DNA from: Caprella mutica
Lineage: Eukaryota > Arthropoda > Malacostraca > Amphipoda > Caprellidae
Length of the DNA: 64,000 nucleotides
Reading direction: 5' to 3'
Assembly (NCBI GenBank): GCA_947561585.1
Contig: CANNZV010002579.1
Location: 28,447-92,446, forward strand
Shown here: piece after piece, positions 20,001 to 27,072 of the stretch
Position numbering within the stretch: the stretch's first letter is position 1
How the letters are laid out: every line of letters starts with the position of its first letter
The notes under the pieces: model-generated
Seen by the model: only the letters and a program-made list of their open reading frames with translations
What the model was told of the DNA's origin: nothing
The model's database searches: none
Position numbers and translations under genes: made by a program

Positions 20001-23000
20001 ATTCCATCAATTCCCAGTGGCCCAAATCCTACATGCCGCTTCATAAAGGCGGAAAGGTAGATAACATTATTCACAGGATCATATGCTTGCCCCCAAACCG
20101 AACCGAGCTTCGACGCATCGACCTTGATTGGAGGACTGCCACTGTATGGAGTCTCAGAAGCTTCTCCATAAGACTCGTAAGGAAAAATGACAAATCCTTC
20201 GCCTGTTCCCGCGCTTCCACCTTGAAGCGGATCGCCATTGATATAACAGGGCACGGCCAACATCGGTGTCATGGTGCACACTTGGGTCGGATCTTGCACG
20301 GCCAAGGTGAGATCACAGCTGGTGGCTGGATTCGTCACTCGCTGCACTCGGGACCCACCAGCTGCTCCAGGAATGATACTACCATCCGTATCGACATCAT
20401 ATTCCAAACGCAATCCATTGGCATAGGCAGTTAAGTCCAACGCCGCAGTCTGAGCCGTATTATTTATAACAAACGCACCGTTCTGATCACTCACACCCCA
20501 ACCAACCAGATTGGTATCCACATCATAAGCACGCACGATGACAAAGGGCCTACCCGGCTCACTATACTCCACGACACCAATCGATCCGTCATCATTCAAA
20601 TCCGCAGTATCACGAAGGCCATTCGCATTGTAGTCTTGAAAGACCGTCCCTCCAATACCATCAACCGGACAGCTACTCGAATCTGGCGGCACATAATAAC
20701 CCACATCATGGCAGCTAGCATCATCGGCGAATGCAGCGATGACTTGAAAAGGTGGATCCTCGTCCATCATGATACCGCTAATAATGACCGCTCCTGAGCC
20801 ACTGCCATCATTGGTGAGTGTGGCCGATTGCCCGCCAGCAGAAACATCGATATCGCCATCCGCCGCCTGAGCAAGGTAACCAATCTCCAAGGCCAGATCA
20901 TATGTGATAGATGAACCGATGTTAGTGAAGTTATTTACCGTAGCGGAGACCACAGTGACCGAACAATCCGAAACGTCGGACTTGTCCCCATCCGCCTCAT
21001 AAGTGACAAAGGCCGCTGCAATTTCATTCGTGATCGCAATACCGATAAGCGTGAAGGTTTCCGAGCCGTCGCTACCGATCGCACCGGCGAGATTGAAGGT
21101 CTGACCATTGATGATTACCTGTGGAGCCCCTCCTGAATTGTTGTCGGGAGCTCCGACATAGGTGACCGTCACATCTACATCAAAGGTGCCTGCGCCAAAG
21201 TCGTAGTTCGATGGGGTAACCGAATCGACTACCAAGCTGCATGCAGCGGCTGCGGAAAATCCGAAATCATAGTCATGTGCGTTCACTCCAGGAGCGCCGA
21301 TCGCAAAGTTGATTACGGTATCAGCCCCACTGATCTGTCCATCACTGTCACGTGCATCACCATTGCTGGTAGCATCTGCATTTACTATCGTGGCAGCCAA
21401 TCCAACTAGAGCAGCATCATTATTTGCAATACAAATTTGGTATCCGGATGTGTCGTAAGCGAGGTCAGTAAGACCATACTTAGAGCTCGTTGTGTCGGTT
21501 CCTGCAGCACTGGAAAACTTATAATAGCCAGTAGAGTCAGTTACTGCCGTAGCGATGACTCCACCGCCAGGGGCCTTAAGAGTCACGGTCACTCCAGAAA
21601 TGGCAGGCTCGTCAGGATCCTGCACGCCAACATTTGCGCCATCGCTATCATTCCAGACATAGTTTCCAACCTCAATCGGTGGTGGACTACCAATCATTTC
21701 GACGTCTCCGAGCCCACCTCCCTTGTCGAAGTTATAGTCTACATCACGAGCGTAGACCATGTAGGCACGGTCGACCCTCCCCAGCTCTTGATCATAGAAT
21801 GCATAGCCTGCAACAGAATGCAGATTATCACTGCCTGGGTCACCATCTAGCATGTTCCCCTGTGGACGAGTATAAACAGCGGCAAGATAGCCTCCTGGCT
21901 TCTGCGCGAGGGTTCCTAGACCATATTTATTGTAGTCGATATAGAATTGGTCACGATCGTTGCCACCCGCCGGCGGTGCGTTCGTGCGACCACCCATCAC
22001 ACCATCATTCATAGGATCCGGAAGGTACTGTGTCCCATCCCAGTACACACCTTGGATCGTGCCGTAACTTCTAGGCCCTGCTTGTCTTTCGCCAGAACCT
22101 GGAGGAAGTTCCTTAGACGGAAGGCGCACCATCTGAAGCGAGGAGCGATTGGCCAAGCCAATCGTGATATGATCTCCGTCGTCCCGCTGATAGAACTCAA
22201 TATCGACCAACAAAGGAGTGGTGTACTTTTCCGAGAGAGGGCCGTCGCCCTGCTGGTCATACCAATCTTTCCAAAACGCATCCGTCGTTTCCGTTACAGG
22301 ATCGTAGGGAGGTATCCAAGGGAACCAACCGTATTGCACATCAATGGTTAAGGGGTAGTCGTAGACACTAACGTAATTCCCTGTAGTCGTATTGACCCGA
22401 TAGATATAGGCACGAATATCGTCCGAGTCTTGTGTAGATTCACCAGAGGAAACGGCACCCACATACAGGTCGCCTTTAAAATATTTCAAGGCCCAAGGGC
22501 GCATATCAATGGCAGGATTCGGACTGGTAGCCTGGTCCAGAGGCATGGGCCAAGTAGCAATTAAATCACCCCGTGTTCTCGCTGTAGCTCCAGCATCATT
22601 GAAATCCCTCGTAGCATAGACTAGCACTGAACGTGTGCTGAGTTCCATCACGTAGAGATAATTCTCATCATCACTAATATCGATGTCACCGAGTCCATCG
22701 CGTCCCGCATAGTTGAAGATATGAAGATTCGTCTTTTGACTATTAGTCACATAGTGGGGGGGGCTTTCCGGATAAGAGATGGTTCCTGTGGGCGCATCGA
22801 CAAATGTCGAAATGGCCCCGCCAACTCCGCCAGTCGCCAGATCCATTGGCACTGAATAGATGCGACCTTCCGCACCAGCGGGCAGATAGGCGGCTTGCTT
22901 AAAGACAGACGAAGTGAAAATTTCACCCTCAGATTGACTGTAAGCGACACCCCACGTTGAACCAATATCATCTTGATCAGCAATGGGAGAAGGCGGCGCA

Positions 23001-23644
23001 GCGACTCCAGTCCCGCTGGTGTAGTCCATTTGCAGCTCAGGCTCCGTTGTGCTACTGGTATGCTGGGAAGTATCCGGCCCCCAGAGATAGCGAGAGCTGA
23101 CCAAAGCGGCTGCGTCACCAATTCGGCTGCCAGGAGGAAGGTAATCGCTATCGTTTGCCACGATATCGTCTGGTTCGCCCGTGATCCAACACGGAACCAC
23201 CAGCCATGGGTTAGCTTCGCTGAAGTCTCGAGGATTATTCACCCCAACACTAACAGTATCCCCATCATCAGCAAAGAAGAGCAGCGGGTTGGAAACGCCC
23301 AAGTCGACCCCCGGCGCAGTGCCCGTAGGCAAGCCAGTGATCTCGACTCGAACGCGACCTGTCACTCCCGAGATGGTGTAAACACCAGGCGAAGACTCTG
23401 CCGCTACCGTCGCACTACCTGCAGCGTTATATGCAGTCACCGTTAGCCCATTTACCAACGGCTCGCTGATTCCCTCATCCGCGCCATTGAGGTCGTAATC
23501 TCGAAAAGCATTAACCGTAATCACGGCCTTGCCTGGAATGAGACTTAAAAACAGAAATGTCCCAATCAGTAAAAACACAAGCAAACGGACTTGCCGGATC
23601 TGCATGTTTCCCGAAAAGCTGCTATTTAGGCATTGAATATTCAT
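11042..23644 (-). CDS. Giant SdrD_B-repeat surface/exported protein
   Basis: 4200 residues from the ATG at 23644 (an in-frame ATG at 23605 also precedes the hydrophobic signal LLVFLLIGTFLFLSLIPG). Order: one SdrD_B-like unit; a beta-propeller-like module (about 150-650); SdrD_B; two immunoglobulin-like stretches; SdrD_B; a second copy of the propeller-like module (about 1125-1620); SdrD_B; an inserted carbohydrate-binding-like domain (about 1700-1870); SdrD_B; a GEVEDY domain (about 2130-2290); then ten SdrD_B units (about 2290-3520); and a C-terminal region with the DNALEYAL motif seen in Verrucomicrobia exported proteins. Around 15 SdrD_B units share G-N-x-V-W-x-D, D-G-x-Q-D-x-x-E-P-G-I and YLFxxLxxGxY; their Asp-rich loops suggest calcium binding. 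No PEP-CTERM or LPXTG signal is seen. Likely an adhesin or S-layer-like stalk. Confidence 0.88.
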   Translation of the reverse strand: MNIQCLNSSFSGNMQIRQVRLLVFLLIGTFLFLSLIPGKAVITVNAFRDYDLNGADEGISEPLVNGLTVTAYNAAGSATVAAESSPGVYTISGVTGRVRVEITGLPTGTAPGVDLGVSNPLLFFADDGDTVSVGVNNPRDFSEANPWLVVPCWITGEPDDIVANDSDYLPPGSRIGDAAALVSSRYLWGPDTSQHTSSTTEPELQMDYTSGTGVAAPPSPIADQDDIGSTWGVAYSQSEGEIFTSSVFKQAAYLPAGAEGRIYSVPMDLATGGVGGAISTFVDAPTGTISYPESPPHYVTNSQKTNLHIFNYAGRDGLGDIDISDDENYLYVMELSTRSVLVYATRDFNDAGATARTRGDLIATWPMPLDQATSPNPAIDMRPWALKYFKGDLYVGAVSSGESTQDSDDIRAYIYRVNTTTGNYVSVYDYPLTIDVQYGWFPWIPPYDPVTETTDAFWKDWYDQQGDGPLSEKYTTPLLVDIEFYQRDDGDHITIGLANRSSLQMVRLPSKELPPGSGERQAGPRSYGTIQGVYWDGTQYLPDPMNDGVMGGRTNAPPAGGNDRDQFYIDYNKYGLGTLAQKPGGYLAAVYTRPQGNMLDGDPGSDNLHSVAGYAFYDQELGRVDRAYMVYARDVDYNFDKGGGLGDVEMIGSPPPIEVGNYVWNDSDGANVGVQDPDEPAISGVTVTLKAPGGGVIATAVTDSTGYYKFSSAAGTDTTSSKYGLTDLAYDTSGYQICIANNDAALVGLAATIVNADATSNGDARDSDGQISGADTVINFAIGAPGVNAHDYDFGFSAAAACSLVVDSVTPSNYDFGAGTFDVDVTVTYVGAPDNNSGGAPQVIINGQTFNLAGAIGSDGSETFTLIGIAITNEIAAAFVTYEADGDKSDVSDCSVTVVSATVNNFTNIGSSITYDLALEIGYLAQAADGDIDVSAGGQSATLTNDGSGSGAVIISGIMMDEDPPFQVIAAFADDASCHDVGYYVPPDSSSCPVDGIGGTVFQDYNANGLRDTADLNDDGSIGVVEYSEPGRPFVIVRAYDVDTNLVGWGVSDQNGAFVINNTAQTAALDLTAYANGLRLEYDVDTDGSIIPGAAGGSRVQRVTNPATSCDLTLAVQDPTQVCTMTPMLAVPCYINGDPLQGGSAGTGEGFVIFPYESYGEASETPYSGSPPIKVDASKLGSVWGQAYDPVNNVIYLSAFMKRHVGFGPLGIDGIYKVDLKTTPPTVTNWLEVDADLGVDVGVDTRTAYLGDDDDLDPNELPADSSKPNRDELAFGAVAKRSMGDLDISADGKTLWVVNLFERTLVEIDISGASPVLTAEHAIPDPGCEGDFRPWGLKVHQGRLLVGNVCSAQSSQSQTDLKAFVQSFDGADWYEELSFSLDYIRAENDMVLGNASDGDWLPWQDTYSTIDGTGAFSIYPQAILSDIEVDTDGSLILGFIDRNGHQTGFSNARPEALTTSVQGISAGDVMRACLVDGRYVIESNGTCGPYTTMGDGTADGPGGGEYYWGDISQYQGWVNPDTSPTTHGETTLGALALLPGRGEVVTTAYNPTKTSTSGGIIWLNNQHGGRNSYSPGAQWSTSAGSGGADDFGYRLYQLTLGDPTVFGKANGLGDLEIICTPAALEIGNYVWCDNDSDGLQDPDDAGISGVMVKLYEDTDVDCTNGYGTQVGEATTDAQGFYIFGGGANRNLYGTTTTNESVTAQVLSDTDDADQIGSGTVTTWSNPVLMGDSDRVSGFRYQGVTIPQGATITSAVLEFTAVNASSGAVTFEVEAHAADNPSAFASSPESLTVADRPRTSASTSWSPSDWADATTYQTDDLTTVVQELVNRPAWESGNAMVFLVTRTVGIGSRSAATYNTWPNDVGARLIVNYEATIPDPIKSATNYCVVIDSADAALSGRTVTTAFLDGAQPANVDDQDNVENLRDSNGQIYSTDIYAGVLSGALGSSNHSYDFGFTAPLVGIGNVVFNDLNKDGNYDAGEGIDGVIVQLWDPGADGIGANDVQVGSNVTTADGGCYLFNALAPGDYYVKIPASEFATGEPLETALSITGTQIGDDDAGEDGIDDADPATNGIISAVVTLAADSEPTNAGTGVLAETGKDNTSDDADDDNTDLTVDFGFDFEEVVVVSYDYGDLPEGGSKDFPTAGASAADYARHVLGSGLLLGSKVDAEDDGQPNAAADGDGNDEDGMVLPDLAPGATYSVPFTAVVPSGSPLLNAWIDFDCSGTLDADEQVATDLVVTDGANTLTFTVPNDATPGVAYSRFRLSTTTVGVTGEAPDGEVEDYLVTILPPIGAIGNYVWLDENSDGMQDPGEPGLPNIIVQLWLDADGGGRDTMVATTVTDTHGGYLFSDLPAGCYYVDIDDASVPASLSQTTVFTKVTDGSDTDTDSDDGDFGNKDHASDGYKITLDPDEVNLTADFGYNENPTADVDGGTNTATIGDKVWYDTDADGVKDPDEVGIAGVVVELVTTGPDGLFHTADDIVGVGPDGALGTGDDVAAFLTTTDALGCYLFDGLAPDAYCVKVVDENFAGVGPLNGLTQTGDPDDYGKPASAGDNETTVPVMLGPGDVFLNADFGYDGGVVGSLGTKVWLDANASGGDEATLTSDGEMGIPGVTVALIADTDKDGVWDSGEPIIATATTDDAGCYLFDGLPIDADGEGYLAWVNDTDSVLKGLTQTFDEDGGLDNLSGAVLDTTTTSSLTEDFSYTPIHPNGSIGYTVWADLDESGGNQDTQGAEPGIANVTVTLCDANGDPIASTVTNANGEYLFSNLAFGTYTVKVDSADTDLTANYDSTPSYDPEGAADSESTVTISSSAPHNRDQDFSYPPSATNTLASIGDKVYYDTNGNGTQDADEPGIPGIVLALGGDATATTTTDENGCYLFDGLAPGNYTITVTNPPNATTQTEDPDSPGTPDDMSAEDLVASEHDRDQDFGYDPTGVLYSIGNTVWLDLDGDGDQTDDPNESGTEPGIEGVTVYLCHNGADDTFGTADDVVLATQTTDSTGYYQFNGLPGTLDYQVKVDISTLPEGVSPISTYENDAINDSTTTVANLASDVVTEDFAYPLLGAIGDTVFFDSDNDGTPDGGEGLEGVLVRLCAADGSTILAETTTDENGRYLFDDVAAGTYNVKVDPNDDTLPAGLTNSVDPDTANPGDETSTVTLGVAEIDLGQDFGYIGSAGRIGNLVWLDLDADGLYETANGETPIGGVTIDLYLDENGNDVVDPGEPLLGSTITEAAINAAYGTDGNYCFDNLPAGDYVVEVSDRDGVLAGYWHSLGTTDADNHSQIEAFALTLTAGEQKNADFGYYVEPGALGNYVWLDENDDGLQDSSEPGIANVEVTLTIAYPDGTITTLKTLTNIIGHYSFGNLLQDEDDKCGDGPTADPNAPAIADDATEPLYTISVDTAQAALTGYTFTTKPNTGGDDKIDSELATGVVAKPVQGQTDTAAKDPASTEDAIASYDFAFTAPLYNIKGQVRDDADLDGDVTEAGVPISGVTVQLYNDVNGNGIPESSELIKDEVTDSDGRYCFEDYPNGSYLVVEIDPQGATSTGDKDGGTTQDERNTIPVTVAGADNENNDFLDDIDPQGYFYKSATGEIVKGGSITVSGPPAAIITIIQDGSSGQYEWITDTPGTYTVTYNPPAGCLIDPTRPTAGSYDPAPGDPDPTVIGSEEDPTNPGYLTDFTVGGNPWYDEFILDSGDPIILSNNIPLVNDKADTWAIWQGQNPLGGTNTPTGNPDGDIWDNALEYALCLDAASGVPAHPGFCLEAISVTQNDATFIRRSGGLTDVSYCIEARSSLPTTGLDTWTLLADIPGSGTGSIAGVTITDNGDGTETVRLADIDTTAPLTQALGFVRLTIKLDDDNDAGTDPVTSSTMVQGWKLTEFTQGQCETYSYPWLKKETFSGSIASVTGQELTITGTPDLSSALTAGKSYYLEVTSGDNAGHRYDVASVSAAGVVTLEIDTDVCEGPPYSTSATVATNLDGDQFIVREHHTIVELFPLADFTAQVDSTMADRLLIHEGGTPPWKVLYVDDPLAWTDDTDGQPAADDVLAPGQGLYVHPQATAGATSILAMGIVRENAFCRPLNSGYTLVAGGYPMEQSFADRGLDDTANTSDGTLDPATSDQVHFWEGDGAGAAYKESFKCYFRLEGTVAGLPEFGQWADVEDVTLMNPDTEGDKPFGCDRSAFYYRVGTACQEDYKMPLPWMP

Positions 23645-23654
23645 ATATATATAT
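23643..23654. repeat. (AT)6 dinucleotide tract abutting the start of the giant gene
   Basis: Six AT units run directly into the ATG at 23644 read on the minus strand. A tract here would change spacing between promoter or leader and start codon if its length varies. On the minus strand TTGCTG, 18 bp, TAACAA lies just upstream and could serve as a weak promoter. Six units is short, so instability is only a possibility. Confidence 0.5.
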
Positions 23655-24885
23655 TTGTTAGATCCTGTTAATGGGTTCCAGCAATGACGATCTTTGCACC
23701 AAGCGCCCGGCAATCGACGGGACTTTTGATATCTCAACCAAGATAAAAAAATAGTGTAAGACCTGTCTCTGAAAGGTTCGGCAGAAGGCTTTTCCAGCTA
23801 TATTCATCGACGATTAATCGTTTAATGTTGGTGTTTTAATGATTTTAAGTAGGCGCGCTAAGCGTGTAGAACGCCCTCGGTCGTGCCAGCGACACGTTCA
23901 GACGAGTGGCGTGGATGGATTTGCCCACCGGGATTCACTCCAAGATAGCGACAATAACCCCAGCCAAAGAACGACTCCGGCCTCCACTTGCTCTCAACGA
24001 TACCGCCACGTTCGCTTGGGATGCCGCCTCTTTCCCCCAAAGGAAATACGCGAAAGGCAGATATGCTCAGCGCCAAGCATTGAAACGGCATTACGGAAAC
24101 TACGATTACAGAAGACAGGCTAGCTTTGTTCACTTGTTACAATGAGTAAAAAAATTAGGGTTTATTGGTAATAAATAAATTCATTCACCATACTTTAATC
24201 ACCTTATCATAATAATTTGCACTGAAGTGACCTATTACAAGTTTGATTTATATAATCTGATTAGGGTGTTTAAATTATGTATATAACCACCACTCCAACC
24301 ATAATTAATCACCTAATCTATTGACATTAAAAGAGTTACATTCCCAGAACTCGGCCTCATCCAAGAATCTTGGTTCTGACACAGCCCTGTACTTACGATA
24401 GGTGAACAAATACTAACCCCCATACCGCGAGTCATTAAATTCCGTATGGAAATGACGGTAAATCTCGATACAGCCCTTCTGTACCAAACTCTACTACGAC
24501 CGAGGAGGCTTGAGAGGCGTCGCCAACCCGTTAAGAAAACTACGCAACGAGCTTTAAGAACCGCGAAAAGATCGTTTTCAAGGACACTGTGACAGCTGTT
24601 ACCCAACCGCTCAGAAGCTGGACTGGCGTGCAGAGCTCGGAGTTTCCTTCTATACGGAACCGAACGGCGAGAACGTCGTTCACGCTCAACTAACATTACC
24701 TATAAAAGACGATGGACCTGGCTCAGTTCGCGATATCTTCGTCGAACTCAAGGTGTAACTGTTTTATTGTTTAGTCCGGAAAGGTGAATGATAGCGCATC
24801 TCTTATAAACAGACCGCAGTTTAGCTGATCTCAGATTGGCACTGAGGCGTTTGGACCACGGAGTGATCCACGACAATTTGGCCGA
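23655..24885. other. Gene-poor, partly AT-rich intergenic stretch
   Basis: No convincing intact gene. It should contain the upstream control region of the giant gene (near 23655-23760; AT-rich, with an A-tract near 23744). The part 24130-24320 is very AT-rich. Short open frames at 23839-24145 on both strands have mixed composition and no domain I recognise. 24478-24758 looks like a decayed gene and is listed separately. I found no tRNA-like cloverleaf or rho-independent terminator by eye. Confidence 0.5.
24478..24758 (+). pseudogene. Decayed gene remnant, family not recognised
   Basis: Reading the plus strand, protein-like sequence appears in pieces: a frame ending in a TAA at 24555 (YYDRGGLRGVANPLRKLRNE), then NREKIVFKDTVTAVT in a different frame from 24559, then the first frame again from about 24618 to a TAA at 24756 (LDWRAELGVSFYTEPNGENV ... 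SVRDIFVELKV). The pieces read as one protein broken by two compensating small indels, one of which exposes a stop. No start codon or promoter is evident. The minus-strand open frame over the same bases (24313-24696) is Arg/Ser-rich and looks like a shadow. Confidence 0.4.
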
Positions 24886-25695
24886 CTAGAAGAAGGGGTT
24901 GTGCGCCTTCTCTTCTCCTACGGTAGTCAGTGGACCGTGGCCTGGGCAGAGGATGGTGTCTTCGGACAGTGAGAGAATTTCTTCACGATTCGTCCGAAGC
25001 GCATCGGCGTAGGAAATCATTCCGCCTCCCATGGATCCGGCGAACATGGCGTCTCCGACGACTGCTATAGGAGTAGAAAGGCCTTCGACGACGTAGGTGA
25101 TCCCCCCCTGGGCATGGCCCCATGTTAATCGAGCAGAAATACGGAGCTGGCCGAGGGCGAACTTGTCGGCAGGCTCCACCGACCTGGTATCTGGGAGCGG
25201 TTCACGTGCTCCGACGTGCACGGTGGCTTCGGGAAAAGCTGTCCTCACACTTTCCAGATCCGCGATATGATCTCGATGAGTGTGCGTGAGGAAGATGTGA
25301 GTTACTTTGAACTTCTCCTCCTCGGCTTTGGCGATGAGCTTGCTGGCATCCGCTCCGGTGTCGAAGATTGCGGCTGATCTACTATTATGATCCCACACGA
25401 GATAGGCATTCACATGCATGTCACTGTAAGGAGTGTTGACCATGAAAAGCCCATCCACTGAGTGAGACTCTGGGCTCCACTTACGATTAAAGGAATCGAC
25501 CAATTTCTCGGGATCCAAACCTAACGGACCAGCAACCGCTCGAGCGGTCTCTGCATCACCTTCACCTCGGCGTAGCTGCTGGATAGAAGCGATGGAAATA
25601 CCTGCTTGGGCAGCGAGTTCAGTATCCGAGGTCTCTGTGCCGCTCATGACCTTGCCCACAATGTCTTCACAGAAATCTTCGATCCTAATTCTCAT
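24886..25695 (-). CDS. HTH-metallo-beta-lactamase fusion hydrolase
   Basis: 269 residues. Residues about 1-70 look like an XRE-type helix-turn-helix (TDTELAAQAGISIASIQQLR-like; the sequence is SDTELAAQAGISIASIQQLR), followed by a metallo-beta-lactamase fold of the glyoxalase II class. Metal ligands are all present: THTHRDHIAD (HxHxDH), WGHAQGG, VVGDAMFAG and CPGHGPLTT. The enzyme class hydrolyses thioesters or other esters with a two-metal centre; the substrate is unknown. A DNA- or protein-binding domain fused in front is unusual for a glyoxalase II-like enzyme. It starts 12 nt after the stop of the degenerate HtrA gene and is the last gene of that cluster. No signal peptide, so cytoplasmic. 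Confidence 0.82.
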   Translation of the reverse strand: MRIRIEDFCEDIVGKVMSGTETSDTELAAQAGISIASIQQLRRGEGDAETARAVAGPLGLDPEKLVDSFNRKWSPESHSVDGLFMVNTPYSDMHVNAYLVWDHNSRSAAIFDTGADASKLIAKAEEEKFKVTHIFLTHTHRDHIADLESVRTAFPEATVHVGAREPLPDTRSVEPADKFALGQLRISARLTWGHAQGGITYVVEGLSTPIAVVGDAMFAGSMGGGMISYADALRTNREEILSLSEDTILCPGHGPLTTVGEEKAHNPFF

Positions 25696-25707
25696 GATTC
25701 CGCTAGT

Positions 25708-27072
25708 TTACTGCGCCTGAACATCCTCACCGATCGGCTCGACATCTGGCGAAGACTCCTCAATCGCGGCTTCTGCAGCAGCCTTTGCTTCTGCTTCTAA
25801 TTTCGCCTCTAATTCGGCTTCCGCTTTCGCAGCGCGCTGAGCTTCTAAATCGTCTAGGGCCGATTGCACGTCTATTTCGAGCGCTTGAGCTTCTTCTAAG
25901 GCTTCCTCGGCAGCCAAACGTGCGGCTTCAGCGTTCTTGACCCGAGTCTGTAGCACTTTCTCGGCGAGTTCTTTGGGATCACCCAGCCATTCTTGAATGA
26001 CTTCCGAGGGGATGGCGTAGGATTTCACGCGGCTTGCGCGAGCAATATTCACGCCGACGGCTTGCCCATCAATATTAACTAGCGGACTGCCACACTGCGT
26101 GGGGCGCAAGAGCATGTCGTGCTGGATCGCGGCTGGGTAGCCAGAACGCTTCCGACTGACACGCACTCCCATCCGAGCAGTCTTATCAAGCTGCTCATGC
26201 ATAGGCATCCGAAAACCGAGGCCTGAATCCTTATCCCCCAAGGTCACTTCTAACATCATCTTCTCTTCATCACGGATGATCTGCACGACGACCACATCGC
26301 CAGGCTCACTCTCGGAAACCGTATTGATCAAATCATGCGTGGTCCTCATGGCCTCACCATCGATGGCTTGAATGAGATCGCCCTTCTCCATGCCGCCGCT
26401 TTCCGCTCCTGATCCTTCTACCACGAGTTCCACAAAGAGACCGGACCCATCTTCGGCGGCCTTCATCTGGACGCCCAAGAAACCTTTCTTACTTTCTAGC
26501 AAATTCCTCAAATCAAGGCTCACCGTGCCAATGGCCATAGGTAGCGAGAAGGTTCCAGAAGAGGCGAGGAGAGAGCCAATAGGAAGTTCGCTCCCGGGTG
26601 CCCATTCCACAGGAGTTAGATCAAATTGATGCACCCACAGAAGTGCTAGGTCATTCTCCTCATTCACCTCGATGAGTTCGGCCGCTACTTTCTCCCTGTT
26701 AGGCAGTTCTACAGCGAGTTCCTCATCATCGTGAATCTCACTAGCTTTGGTGATGATAAGGCCTTCCTGAGCGACCACCGTTCCGAGGATCACGACCTCA
26801 TCGCCTTTGTAGATCTTAACCGTGCTCCCTCTGGATCGCTCTACCAAAGGTGCGAATTCGACGAGCGTGCTGCGATGCAACTTCTCATAGCGAGTCTTGG
26901 GACGCTTCCGCTCTTGAGACTCGTAGAAGAGACCGTAGCCGTCCTCAGCTGCTGCTCTCATTTCTTCGCCTCGGCGCTCGTCATCGATGAGTTGTTGACC
27001 AAAGCCCGGGGACGAGAATCCAATGGAAACGGCTCCAAGGACGCTCAAATACTTAAAAGACGAATGATTCAT
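25708..27072 (-). CDS. Degenerate HtrA-like (trypsin/PDZ) protein with coiled-coil tail
   Basis: 454 residues with a signal peptide (cleavage near GFGQ, about residue 26). A trypsin-like half spans roughly residues 60-200 and 335-375, with a PDZ-like domain between (about 205-285: GMEKGDLIQAIDGEAMRTTH). The catalytic triad looks broken: where HtrA has TAGHV this protein has TKASEI, so His is replaced; the Asp site is kept (ENDLALLWV); and the GNSGGPL site reads TQCGSPLV, so Ser is replaced by Cys. It is probably a pseudoprotease or chaperone/scaffold. The C-terminal ~90 residues are Ala/Glu-rich coiled coil. Its ATG overlaps the TAA of the HtrA gene by one base (TAATG), implying coupled synthesis and perhaps mixed oligomers. 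Confidence 0.8.
   Translation of the reverse strand: MNHSSFKYLSVLGAVSIGFSSPGFGQQLIDDERRGEEMRAAAEDGYGLFYESQERKRPKTRYEKLHRSTLVEFAPLVERSRGSTVKIYKGDEVVILGTVVAQEGLIITKASEIHDDEELAVELPNREKVAAELIEVNEENDLALLWVHQFDLTPVEWAPGSELPIGSLLASSGTFSLPMAIGTVSLDLRNLLESKKGFLGVQMKAAEDGSGLFVELVVEGSGAESGGMEKGDLIQAIDGEAMRTTHDLINTVSESEPGDVVVVQIIRDEEKMMLEVTLGDKDSGLGFRMPMHEQLDKTARMGVRVSRKRSGYPAAIQHDMLLRPTQCGSPLVNIDGQAVGVNIARASRVKSYAIPSEVIQEWLGDPKELAEKVLQTRVKNAEAARLAAEEALEEAQALEIDVQSALDDLEAQRAAKAEAELEAKLEAEAKAAAEAAIEESSPDVEPIGEDVQAQ

Noticed and set aside
11413..23446. Many open frames antisense to or in other frames of the giant gene
   Set aside because: They are rich in Ser, Thr, Arg or Val runs that mirror the repeat codons, have no domains and lie wholly within a long coherent frame.
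23839..24145. Short open frames on both strands before the decayed gene
   Set aside because: Composition is mixed and none resembles a known protein; they could be remnants but I cannot support it.
24313..24696. Minus-strand open frame of 127 codons
   Set aside because: Arg/Ser-rich with no recognisable motif; the plus strand of the same bases gives better protein-like fragments.
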